From Pyrus communis (Eukaryota > Streptophyta > Magnoliopsida > Rosales > Rosaceae), in NCBI RefSeq assembly GCF_963583255.1, contig NC_084809.1:3242001-3306000 (forward strand): a DNA stretch of 64,000 bases, given 5' to 3'. Numbering within the stretch: position 1 is the first letter of the stretch; every line of letters starts with the position of its first letter. Both the position numbers and the translations under genes were made by a program. Below the pieces are notes generated by a model that was given only the letters and a program-made list of their open reading frames with translations, had not been told where the DNA came from and ran no database searches. This document shows, in pieces, positions 1 to 10,643 of this stretch.

Positions 1-1532
1 GTTGTGATGACCAACCCCACCCCCCCCCCCTCCCCCCCCCCCCCCCCCCCCCCCCGGCTTTTATTGTTCCCCTCCCTCTCACTTTCTCATGTGAATAAAA
101 TGCTCGGAATAAAAGGGCAGCGTTTGGTTGCTACACTAGTATAGTAAGTGCTCGGAAAAAAGTGGTTATTTGAAATAAGCCCCACCATCTCGTATGTATA
201 GTGGATATTCCGAACAAAGGCAGTGAGGCACCATCTATATTTATCGTTTGGTTCAGTAAAAGTTTAGTTTTTTTCTGTTCTCAAATAGCCAAATTAATGA
301 GGGTTATCACATTCCACCCCATTTACCTACAACGTATCTTCAGTGTGAAACTGTCATGATCGAAACCGTTCAGTCTCTTAATCTTGATCATCTTTACGGA
401 AAATCATCGGATATCGCTAGTCATCTAAATGTGTGAAATAAATCAATTGTTCATTGCGAATATGCTACTTGGTACTTATACTGTTGATTTATTTGATACA
501 TTTAGATAACTAAACAATACCCGATTCGAATGATTTATTGTAGAGATGATTTTCAAATGAAAATTTAGAGACTGAACATTTTCGATTATAAAAAATTTTA
601 CGGTAAAAATACGTTATTTGCAAGTAGAAAAAAAATCAGCTCTCTAAGATTATGGGCAGGTAGAGAGAACAACACTCTTCACATCTTAAGATGTCTTTTT
701 TTAATGGGCATTGCAAGCACATGGCCAGAAGAGCACATAGATCGATTCAAGTAGTGATCCCATCCACCCTCACATGATGTTTAATTTTGTTCTGCACATA
801 TATATGGCACAAATTATTTTGCATATTCAATTCTTGTGTGTGCATCACTGCAACAAACACATGCTACCCTTAATTAAAGCAAAATTTAGCTCCCGTGACA
901 ATATGAATACGTCCTGAATCACTTGTAAATGTTCGTATTTAATACATGTTTATATCCTATAAAATCCGCAACCGTAAAGTTTACTGCAAGCCAAACTTAC
1001 AAGTCAAAGATTGTAGTTCTTAAAGCCTTGAGGATGTAAACGGATATTGAGTTTGAAATGCACTTTAAAGTTGTGCGGTTGGAGTGTTTTGGATCAAGGC
1101 AAGGGCATCTTTTCATACTTGCAAAAGAAGATTGATACGTAGAGGGAAAGAAGTAAACAATATGTATGTTATGGTTTATCACGTATTCGGTATGACTGTC
1201 TGACTGGACTAATTCGTACCGAGTAAGACTATAAAATTTGGTTAGAACCAAAATATAAGGTGTTCCCATATTTTTTGAGAGGTACCCTACAAATGACATG
1301 GACGGACATCTTACACAAGTTTTAAAAAGGTCCCCAGATGAGGTGTTCTGTTCAAACTTTACGGAATTAAAAGCAAAAGAATGGAAAAAAGAAGGGGAAA
1401 AAAGTTAACATTTCTGAGGACCGAAATGTATCGCTGAGATTCAAGTGCTGGGCTGCTACCTTAAAGTCATAAGCAGTAAACAGAAGCTTTACCGACAGAA
1501 ACTCCCAAAGCTGCTTTTGATGGAATCACTTC
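1..1532. other. Non-coding 3' flank with poly-C tract and one MITE
   Basis: No convincing gene. A C-rich low-complexity tract occupies about 14-55 and may be an assembly-sensitive homopolymer. A MITE-like inverted repeat lies at 358-588 (listed separately). The segment next to the zinc-finger stop codon (about 1350-1532) is probably its 3' UTR and terminator region. Confidence 0.5.
358..588. mobile_element. MITE-like element with long terminal inverted repeats
   Basis: The left end (ATCGAAACCGTTCAGTCTCT) and the reverse complement of the right end (ATCGAAAATGTTCAGTCTCT) match. The similarity continues inward for roughly 90 bp, including a shared ATCTAAATGT and AAATAAATCAA. There is no coding potential. 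A clean target-site duplication was not found by eye, so the superfamily is unassigned. Confidence 0.6.
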
Positions 1533-3128
1533 TCAGTTGGGCATCAGTCCCATCAACATCTCTTGCTTATGTTCATTTCCAAGCCACCAGGACTTGAATT
1601 CAACATCACCATTTTCGACTGGACGGCTAAGATCAAATGCATCGCAGATGTTGGAAATCTGCTGCTTCAGCACTCTGGACTCTTGTGCACCTCTCTCGGG
1701 GTCTTTGTCGAAATGAACTCTCTTGTGGCCACCCAAGGCTTGGCCTGTTGCAAACACCTTCAAGCAGATGGAGCACTTGTGACCCTTATTCTCAATTACT
1801 CTTTCCGTCTCCCCTTCTGCTGCTGAATTATCACTGCATTCAAGCTTGGCAATCGGAATTCTATCTTCATGATCCTCATTTTTTACGGCAGAACTATTGC
1901 TGGTTGATTTGTGAACTCTTTGGTGAGCTCCAAGTGCCTGATACGTCCTGAAAACCTTGTTGCAAATCCTGCACTTGTGCTCTCTTTTCTTCTGGGAATC
2001 AGCAAAGACTTCAGATTCAGTAGCATATAACATGGATTTATTGTTCAAACCCAACTTCTTTGATCCGAATGCAGCTACATCCAATTCTACTTCCTCGATA
2101 ATATCCACATTCATTTCCACTTCAGTATCACACAGCCCAAATGCAGATTGCCCATCCGGTCTAGGCCTCTTATAACCTGCACCCCTGGAGAACCTGTCTG
2201 CCATTTCGACATTCTTTTCCTCATCACTCAGAAACCAAGAACCGTTTTCGCTAAACTCAAATACTTTCTTCTCATCAGAGACATTCTTACAATCAGAAAT
2301 GCAATCAACCAATTTCACAGTATCGTCACAAACATCACAACCAGAAACACCACCCTTCTTTCCCATGATCCAATTCTTTTGACTTGGTGATTGAACTTCC
2401 AATGACAACGAATTGTTATCCGAAGACTCGGTCACCGAACTAATTCGACCCAAATTGCTTCCACTACCAGATATGATCATCAAACAAATAGCCCCCTCTA
2501 CTACTTCTTCCCCGAATTCAGTAACATACTTAGATTCATTCACACTAAAACTAGAAAAAGAACAGCTTGAATTAGTATTCTTGTACCTCAATCTTTTCGA
2601 TCTTTTCCTCCGAATCAGCCCCATTGTCTCACTGCTGTACTGACAGGAATCCACAGAAAGCATCTTGCTTGAAGAAACAGTCTCCAATCCATCAGTTCCC
2701 CTAATCCTTTCCGAGTGGCATCTGCTATGAGTAGCTAAAGCTCTCAACGATTCAAACCCTTTACAGCAAACTTCGCAAGACCGCGTTTCCTTCCTCTCCC
2801 TCCCCGAGTGATGCCTCATGTGCCCGAACATCGCCCTCATCGAATCAAACCCTTTGCCACAAACCCTGCACCTGCAGACGGTGTCATTTTCTTCCCCTGC
2901 AGAAGCTTTAAACTTCGAGTCCCCTGAAAACTTCCAGGACTTTTTCGGGTTCCTTCGTAATCCATAACCAGCGTGATCATCGTCTTCAACCTCAAAATCC
3001 ACCCTGCACATTTTGATCTTTTTCTCTGTTTTAGCAGATTTTCTTGCTCCATGGCACCTCATGTGACCTCCCAAGACTCTGCCGCTCACAAAACTCTTTT
3101 TGCAGAGCTTGCACACATGCTCCATCAT
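1533..3128 (-). CDS. Five-finger C2H2 zinc-finger transcription factor (ZAT-like)
   Basis: Probable nuclear DNA-binding transcription factor, 531 aa, single exon. Five C2H2 fingers are visible at about residues 6-26, 87-107, 118-138, 386-406 and 452-472. The last two carry the plant Q-type core (QALGAH and QALGGH); finger 1 has the related RVLGGH. A basic stretch IRRKRSKRLR near residue 172 is a likely nuclear signal. FDLSRP near residue 498 is only a weak match to the EAR repression motif, so a repressor role is uncertain. The reading frame stays open 81 codons upstream, but the start chosen at 3128 gives MMEHVCKLC, matching the usual family N-terminus directly at finger 1; the upstream part reads like 5' UTR. 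A paired finger cluster at each end with a long acidic/serine linker is typical of larger ZAT proteins. No broken residues were seen in any finger. Confidence 0.88.
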   Translation of the reverse strand: MMEHVCKLCKKSFVSGRVLGGHMRCHGARKSAKTEKKIKMCRVDFEVEDDDHAGYGLRRNPKKSWKFSGDSKFKASAGEENDTVCRCRVCGKGFDSMRAMFGHMRHHSGRERKETRSCEVCCKGFESLRALATHSRCHSERIRGTDGLETVSSSKMLSVDSCQYSSETMGLIRRKRSKRLRYKNTNSSCSFSSFSVNESKYVTEFGEEVVEGAICLMIISGSGSNLGRISSVTESSDNNSLSLEVQSPSQKNWIMGKKGGVSGCDVCDDTVKLVDCISDCKNVSDEKKVFEFSENGSWFLSDEEKNVEMADRFSRGAGYKRPRPDGQSAFGLCDTEVEMNVDIIEEVELDVAAFGSKKLGLNNKSMLYATESEVFADSQKKREHKCRICNKVFRTYQALGAHQRVHKSTSNSSAVKNEDHEDRIPIAKLECSDNSAAEGETERVIENKGHKCSICLKVFATGQALGGHKRVHFDKDPERGAQESRVLKQQISNICDAFDLSRPVENGDVEFKSWWLGNEHKQEMLMGLMPN

Positions 3129-3700
3129 CTTAACCAGAAAAGCAAACGAACCCAGATCCCAGAACCGAGAAGGAATCCAATTTTCCGAGAAAGTTTGAAT
3201 CTTTCCACCGCATTCGAGGAAAAAATTGCTGAAGGAGCTCAAGAAACAGAGGATGCTGAAAACCCAGATCAGAGACGAAGCTTTCTTGCTTTTTTCAAAA
3301 GTGCTGGAGAAGAAGCACTTTTGGGTTTTGTAGAATTTGTGGGCAAGAACAAGATATGGGTCCCTAATCAAAACCTCTCCGTCTCTCTTGGGGAAGAAAC
3401 GACTCAGATTTCAGAGTTTTGGTTTGAGCACAAAGGTCTCTCTCCTCTCTCTCTCTCTCTCTCGTGTGGTGCTTGAAGACATGTAAATGTGGAAGCCAAA
3501 AAGCAAAGCAATATTTCTGTAACTGCAGCACTGACTGAGTGAGAGGACTGCTTTCCCAGTAGTGGGCAAGACTAGACACAACGAAAACGAAATAGATGTT
3601 TAATGTTGGGATCTTTCTAGCACTAATCTCTCTCTCTCTCTCTCTCTCTCTCTAGATTTTCTCTCTCTAAATGTTTGTTGTTGGGAGCTTATGCCTCATT
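3129..3700 (-). promoter_or_regulatory. 5' UTR/promoter region of the zinc-finger gene with CT microsatellites
   Basis: Upstream (minus-strand sense) of the zinc-finger start are two CT runs at about 3433-3462 and 3627-3654, which read as GA repeats on the coding strand. Such GA/CT tracts are common around plant transcription starts. No TATA box was assigned with confidence. Confidence 0.4.
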
Positions 3701-6407
3701 TGGCAATAGAGAAAAAGAAACCAAATCCTTGCATGAAAGCAAAGCTATAGTCCCAGACTCCGACTTTTGTCCCACTTGCTCGTCTACATCAAACCACCAA
3801 CTCTGCTATTGCTACCACCATGATCACTCACATTTTGTCATTTCTGTAATTAACATATGAAATATGTGTGTTTATGTCGACTTGCCGGATCACGGCACCG
3901 TAGACACAGACAAGCAAACAATCATGTATCCAGGTTGGATGGATAACGTCGTTCAAAATGGTGGATTTAAATTCGGAAAGTTAGATAGATATGAATTTTT
4001 TTAATTTATTATGGAAAATTATTTTTTTCTTTAAATATTATAATATTGATAAACGCTTTCCTACCAGATATATTTATAAATGGAAATGATTTATGTACTT
4101 ATTTGTCTCATATTCAACATCAAGGTTTACGATTTAACAAATAAGATAATAACCAAAAGAGAAAAATAAGAAAGAAAAAAAAAATGCTGATAGAGATAAA
4201 ATGACAGTGTGAAAGTCACATCGATAAAAATTTGTACTGTACTCACACTCGACAAAAAGTGGGTGACCAAATGCAGAGGCTGAAGTGACGTAAATACCAA
4301 AAGGACCCTAATTTATGGCGTTGCTTGGGGTGCAAGGCTCAAGAATTGGGTGATCCTACCTTCATGAGATCTGTGTACATTTTCTTTCCAAGGACATAGC
4401 AACCAACGGACTGGAAATGTAAGTGCCTATATACCACTTTGTTATTCTTCTAAGATCATCTTCAATTTTTGGGTTAAAATTTAAAATTTTTAGCTCATAA
4501 CATTTAGGTTGTAGCTCGAAAACAGCTTTTCTGCTTTAACCCTTTTGGCCTAAATTTTTTAGTCTGAGATTATTAAAGAATCAATTTAGGCTAATTTTTT
4601 CTTTTAAAATAGTTTTTTTATGTACACTATCATAATTTAATTTTATGAACATTTTAAACTAAAAATATTTAAATTTGGATAAATATTGAAAAATCACTAA
4701 ATTTGGGTGAATTTTGAGTTAAATAATTTTTTAATTATTTTAGCCGTTGGATTTAAATTTGAGCCATTAGATATTTTTTTACCGTTAGATTTGATTATAT
4801 TCGATTTCAGCTGTTAGATTCAATAAATCCTGAAAGACATGCCCATTTGGGTGGGGTACCACTAGTGGTGCCCGCACCATTTTATAGGCTAAATCCTGAA
4901 GGGAATTTGACTATTTTTTACTTTTAACTTTTAACCCACACATTTAGCATGGGTTCAGTTAGGTTTTTGGGACACATTTAGCATGGGTTCAGTTAGGTTT
5001 TTTTTTGGGGGGGGGGGGGGAGGGGAGGGGGGAATAAAACCTAAAAAATAGCATTTAGCCCTGGGTTGGGTTTGTTCTAAGCAACCCTACACAAGGGACA
5101 AGGTTCGAACCTTGCAAGAAAATTTTCAATGTAATCGGTACAGAAAATTCTCAAACCTCACTGTCCCCAACTGTCGAATGCACAGTAAATTTGACAGGGG
5201 TAGCATGGTAAAAAAACTCGGAAGGCACAGTATATTTGACAGGGGTTGGTTAATGTGTTTTTTTTTTTGAACTTCGAAGGAAGTTCATTAGATTCGAACT
5301 TTGAAAGAAGTACATTAGCATGCATAAAGTTAATAATAGTCACGTCAAAAGAATTTTGACATTTGACCAAACTCTTCACCCTTAAATTCTAAGGGATACC
5401 GTGGACATGGTAGAATTTTTCCTTGCTCAAGTTGGACAATCTTAAGCCTTGGACACTACTTTTCAAACCCATGATCTGTTTTTTAGTTGGAAAAGCATTC
5501 TCGCATACTTCTTTTGAGATATGCTAAAGAAGCTATTTCAAAAGTGAAATTCTTCATAAATTCTCTATCTACTTATGTTTTTAGTACAATGTTTTATAAT
5601 ATTGACATAAAAATTGATGTTGGACAGTAAAATAACAGAGAATCCATAAAAAAAAAAAATATATATATATATATATATATTAAAAAGCTTTCTAGAGAAG
5701 TTTGGACAATAATTAAGTTCATGTAAAAATTCATTTCCAAGGGATTGAGAGAAATAGTATCAAATAAGAGTGACAACACTGGGAAAACGAACACAATATA
5801 AAACGAAATTAACCTCACTACCAAAAACAAAAAGATACAGTGTAAATTCTTGATAACGAACTTTTGATTCAATTTCTTCGATGAAAACCATCCCTTTTGC
5901 GTTACTATTCTCACGGGACTCATCCTCAGAAGGAAAAACAGGATTTTCGTCTCACGGAAGAACTTGGGTAATGAAATTCTACCCTATTCACTTAAGGAAG
6001 GAGTTTCCCGGCCACGGTAATCCCTTTGACTAGTAGACGGAGGACACCAATCGTGTACTAGAAACCTACATCTGTAGCTGCCTTCTTCCAAGAACTGAAA
6101 AACCCAAGGAAAACTACTTTCACCTTTGAAGAGTTAATAATCGATCACCAACTTGAAGCTCCTCCTTCAGGGTTCTCGAAGTCATGAACAAAAGGCTTTA
6201 GGAGTTCGTACAGCCCAAAGCTGGCTTGATTTGAACAACAGTGCGAGGAATTATTAGTTGTACTGTAGTTCACCTCCAACCTTTGCCATCTCAACATCTA
6301 ATTGTGCTGATGCAGGCCAGTCAAGATGTTCGTATACTTAAATATACGAGTTGTCATTCTACACTGCGATTCTTGAATCTTTCTCCTCCGTAAGTGGAGC
6401 ATATGAC
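3701..6407. other. Intergenic AT-rich DNA with repeat fragments
   Basis: No gene seen. About 4440-5090 reads as degenerate transposon-derived sequence. It contains a ~30-bp direct tandem duplication at about 4944-5003 (unit containing GCATGGGTTCAGTTAGG) followed by a G-rich tract at 5006-5034. A (TA)n microsatellite is at 5660-5681. The part near 6000-6407 is probably the 3' UTR of the ELM2/SANT gene. Confidence 0.45.
5660..5681. repeat. (TA)n microsatellite
   Basis: Uninterrupted TA dinucleotide run directly after a poly-A stretch; likely polymorphic. Confidence 0.9.
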
Positions 6408-8126
6408 TCAACTGTCTTGCTGATACTCATATGATGTGCAAGAATCATCCTGAATATCATAATTCTCTCTGTTGCTGCTAGGAGTTTTATCCAAAAGCTG
6501 AGTTTCAGTAGCACCACCACTATAACCAGGGGGATTCTCAACATGAGCTCCTGAGCCATCATCTATATCACCTGCATCCTCGTCCTTAATTCCATCACAA
6601 CCAACCACATCGGCACCATCATTACAACCATCTACGTCATCAGCATCCTCAATGTGCTCATTGAAACAGCCTAAATGTTCTACCTGGATATAGGCAGGAG
6701 CATTTAGATTTACAGGAGATTCCACCAAAGCGTCCTTGTCATCATTGACCACTCCAAGTTCGCTCTTTTGCCACTCATCATCGTCACTATCAATGTTTAG
6801 AGGGTCAAACCTATTCTGCTCAGCACGCTTACGGAGCATGAAAACATTGAAATAATAGCTGACAAGGTCTTTGTGTGGTCGCAAAGGAAAAGCCACTGAG
6901 AGGTGGTGCCAGAAGTTCTTACCCAATGATGCAGGGTTAGAGAGGATGGCATCGTGGAAGGCACGCTCTTCCTCTTTAGTCCATTTCTCTGCAACCTCCT
7001 CTCCCATTTCATAAAAGCCCAACTCTTCAAATAGGTGATGTCCAAGGTCTTCCCTTAATTTCTCTTTTGCTTCCATGACATGCTGTCTCACGCATCTAAC
7101 AGAGCCTGCATCAGCACACTTACAGTTGTTTCTAGCTCTCACATCTTCACATAAATAGTTTTCAAATGTATCCAGCTCAGGCATAGAAATGATACAGGTA
7201 CCCATCAGCTTCTCCTGATTGACACCAAGGCCTTGGCCAGAAACATATGAAACTTCGCGCCGAGGATCCAATTTCTCCAGATGATTTGAAGAGTGTGAAC
7301 CCTCGTGGCCCCATTCTGGAACATAAGCTTGATGCTGAGGTCCGATAGAAACTAGCTTTTGAGGAGGACAATCAACAGGAGATGAGAAGATCACATCAGA
7401 ATGAAGAAAAGCCCTCAAATGGTTTGCAGGTGAAAAAAATTCTGGGAATAATGATAGATGCCCTGCTGCCTCAGGTCTTACATGAGCTTCAAACATATTG
7501 TTGTTGGCCCACCAAAATCGGAAGGAGCTTCCAGAGGCACCAGTTTCAAGTTCTTTGTAGGTCTCATTTGAGGATTCAGTTCCCAAGTCACTTGCAGACC
7601 TTCCTTCGTCTGGACATTTACTAAAACTCCCGTCGCCTTCACCATCTTCATATTGTAATTACATCAGCTATAAGATCAAACTCAATATCTACAGATTACA
7701 CTAAGCTAATAAAAACCATGCATTAGTCCTCGTAAACAATATACTAACTCACATCAGATTACACTAACTTAGATCAGAATAACAAACACTGATGCCATTA
7801 TTTCTATTCAAAGGTCAGGTTGTGTTAATAGTCCAGATTAAACTCCAAATTGCAATTCCAGATCCACGGCACATGTTATGCATTTACATCTTCTAAGTTT
7901 TCCGCCAATCATTATACGCACAACTTGAAAATGAAATTATTATCGACCAATTGACCAATTGACCAAGCAACTATTTGGTACCTGAAATTTGAAATTTCTG
8001 GGGGCTGCTACTCAAAGGAAAAGTATCCACAATTGGAGCAGGCTCATTAGCATGTTCCAATCGTCTTGGGTGCTTACAAGCAACCTCATAAGAATCCTCA
8101 ACATCAAAAGGCCGTTTGTTTATCAT
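6408..8126 (-). CDS. ELM2/SANT (Myb-like) domain protein
   Basis: Predicted nuclear chromatin-associated protein of 460 aa, from two coding exons: 7982-8126 (ATG at 8126) and 6408-7645, joined in phase 1. An ELM2-like core IGPQHQAYVPEWG lies upstream of a SANT/Myb module (EKWTKEEERAFHDAI, then NFWHHL). The spacing matches the plant ELM2/SANT family that, in animals, is found in histone-deacetylase corepressors; that role is family knowledge, not shown here. The C-terminus is acidic (Asp/Glu runs) and low-complexity. The exon 8132/8133 boundary has an AG acceptor six bases before the ATG, so a non-coding first exon farther upstream is likely. The 3' splice site at 7646-7647 (AATATGAAG) has a poor pyrimidine tract and is the weakest part of the model. 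The family in Arabidopsis includes, from memory, At2g03470 and At1g13880. Confidence 0.8.
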
Positions 8127-8132
8127 TTTGTC

Positions 8133-9250
8133 CTGCAAAGTGAAGCCAAATTTGAAATGGAGCACTGAATATGCAATACAGCATTTACATACCTAAAACT
8201 CCCACAAAAAGCAGAAAGCCGCAACCAAACATCTCACAAACGAGAAGAAAATAACAGTTCTACATGAAACAAACCCTTTTGAATGACTTGACTTAATCGG
8301 CGCTTACTATAAATGAAAACAGATTACATACTCCATAAGAATGAACATAACATTGTTCGTCCTTTCACAACAAATACCGAATTTAAAACAACCGCATCAG
8401 GTAACAATTCTCTCATTTTTCCTTTCGACAAGTAATAGTGACACTGATTCCTTAAAAAAGGAACATACCATGTTAACTTCAAAGCATCATCTTTTGCAAA
8501 AACCCAGGTTTTGAATATTGTTTTATACAAATTTCTATATTGCAATTTGCAACACATGCAGGGGCACTAAAAGCAAACAATTATTGTCCAACAGTCAAAC
8601 AATTATCTAAAAAGCATATTAATTTATAAAAAAAAAAAGAAAAAGAAAAAGAAAGAATCTAATTTAAAATTTTATTAAAAAAAAATATTTAGTACGACTG
8701 GGCTTAGCTGAAGAAGCTGATCCTTACCTGAAAATATTGACGTCCCGGCAACTGATAAAAGCACCCAAAAATCAGCTTCTCAAAAGTCAAACCCCCAAAA
8801 TTACTGTACTTTTAATTTTAAAAACTACTTTACGAGCAATTGAAGAAACATGCAGTAAGCTGTTTATCCCCAATTTATACAGATGAAAATAATATAAAAT
8901 TGGAAACTTCAAAAACCAAAAAAATTTCTCAAAATTTCTGATAATTCCTTTGATCTTTCGGACATCAAAAACCTATCGGGTGAACAATTTTTCGCAGGTC
9001 AAGAAAAAACCCTTTTCGGATCGAAAAAGTTTCTGGATTTTTCAAAACCCTAACCCTAGAATCGGATTGGAGGCACGGCGAGGTAAGAAATTGGGATCAA
9101 CAGGTAGAGAAAAGATTGAATTGAACGAATAAAATCTCGAATTGACGATCGGAGATAGAAATTTGATCAAATCTGAATCGGAACGACAGAGATTGGGGAT
9201 CGGGTAAAATTTTGGCGCTGGCGGGTTTTATAGCCATTTGTGGTTTTTTT
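8133..9250 (-). promoter_or_regulatory. 5' UTR intron and promoter of the ELM2/SANT gene, with telo-box
   Basis: The region upstream of the ATG exon contains no ORF of note. At 9045-9059 the sequence AAACCCTAACCCTAG (telo-box, read as CTAGGGTTAGGGTTT on the gene strand) suggests a housekeeping-type promoter or first exon here. An intron in the 5' UTR is inferred from the acceptor just before the start codon. Confidence 0.4.
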
Positions 9251-10524
9251 TGGGGTCCGAAAAATAGAAACTTTCTGGTTGATAAAATTACTGAAAGAGG
9301 TAATGATCCTCATTAAAATTACGATAAATGCCACTCTGATTCTGGATTGTAATTTGTATGGATGAGCACAAAAAAGATTCTGTCAGGTAATCATCAGTGT
9401 AGGAATTTTGACTGCCACTAGCATTTCGCCACGTCCTAGTCCAAAGAACGGTTTGCAGCGACGCGTCGTTTGTTTTGAAAGTGATCAAACGGTGTGGCGT
9501 GTTCACACATTTTCTAATTGAAATCAATCATTTAATTAGAGGCGGGCATGGTCTAAGTTGAATCGGTTTTACTCTTAAATTGTGACCAAACTAACTACAA
9601 TATAATGCCTTGGCTCGGATTGGATACCACAAAAAATTTTAAAAAAAATCGAAACCAGATCAAATCTATGTTTAATTGATCTGTTCAGACGATTTCGTTT
9701 GTAGACTGTCACTTTTTTGTTATTGAGTTTCAAACTCATCAACATTGCACATTAAACGTAATCATTGTTTTCTCCCAATCAATACAAATACTTATAGGCA
9801 CTTCCAAACGAACTCTTATATTTACTCAATTTTATTTTAAAATAACATACATATATATATATATATACACACACACACATACACAAAGAAGACTTACCTG
9901 TAATTAAATGTTGTGAAGCTCAGATTGTAAGAATTTTGTCAAATTTGCAGTCCCTTCTTCTTCAGCCACCAGTGCATTCCAAGGCGTTGGAAGGAAGTGC
10001 TTCAAGTCAATAACACTGTCAAAGAAAGTCAACATTAAGTTTTTAACAACAAACGGCCCTATCGTTTCAAAATAAACTAAAAATATTAGAGGAATGATTT
10101 TTGAAAGTTTTTTTTTTTTTTTAAACTATGAGATGGTAACGAGCGTTTACATATACAACTAACCGAATATCAAAAGATATGAAAAATATTGGGGTAAAGA
10201 AGTAGGGTAAGTAGATAAATTGTTTTCTCCCTTACACTCATCATATGCGTGTCCAATTCTATTTCCGTACAGTGAAGTAGTTTAGAATGTTGATCGTCTT
10301 CTCAAATAAAATAAAATGAATCAAAATTCGTAACTGATCAATAAATGGTATACCTGCAATCTTGTCAAGTACATATTGATCATGTGCCCTTGGATATGCA
10401 TTTCTTGGGAAGTACCAAAGCTTATAAAATCGAATAGTCTGATCGTTCGATTTTACATAAGAAAATCCAACGTTAGGATGATTCTTTACACTGTAAGAAT
10501 CACCTTCAAAGCCGTCACAAAAAA

Positions 10525-10560
<36 letters not shown>

Positions 10561-10643
10561 GGTTTGTAGAAAACGGCAGGAATTAAAAATAGAAGCGATT
10601 AATATAAATTGAAGAAGAAACTTCTCTTCAGGCTCCCACTGCT
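9251..10643. other. Intergenic DNA with microsatellites
   Basis: No gene recognised. A mixed AT/AC microsatellite lies at about 9855-9887 and a (TA)n run at 10527-10558. The sequence is otherwise AT-rich without long open frames. Confidence 0.45.
10527..10558. repeat. (TA)n microsatellite
   Basis: About 16 TA units, just downstream of the BRR2 pseudogene end. Confidence 0.9.

Noticed and set aside
1..60. Poly-C tract as a G-quadruplex or regulatory element
   Set aside because: Homopolymer at the window edge; may be a sequencing or assembly effect and no gene context supports function.
3129..3371. N-terminal 81-residue extension of the zinc-finger protein
   Set aside because: Hydrophobic, unlike the family, and the internal MMEHVCKLC start matches known members.
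2973..3476. 167-codon plus-strand ORF
   Set aside because: Antisense to the zinc-finger coding region and its 5' UTR; composition follows the real gene.
5095..5125. tRNA gene (GGTTCGAACC T-loop-like motif)
   Set aside because: No acceptor stem, D-loop or anticodon arm around it; part of transposon-derived DNA.
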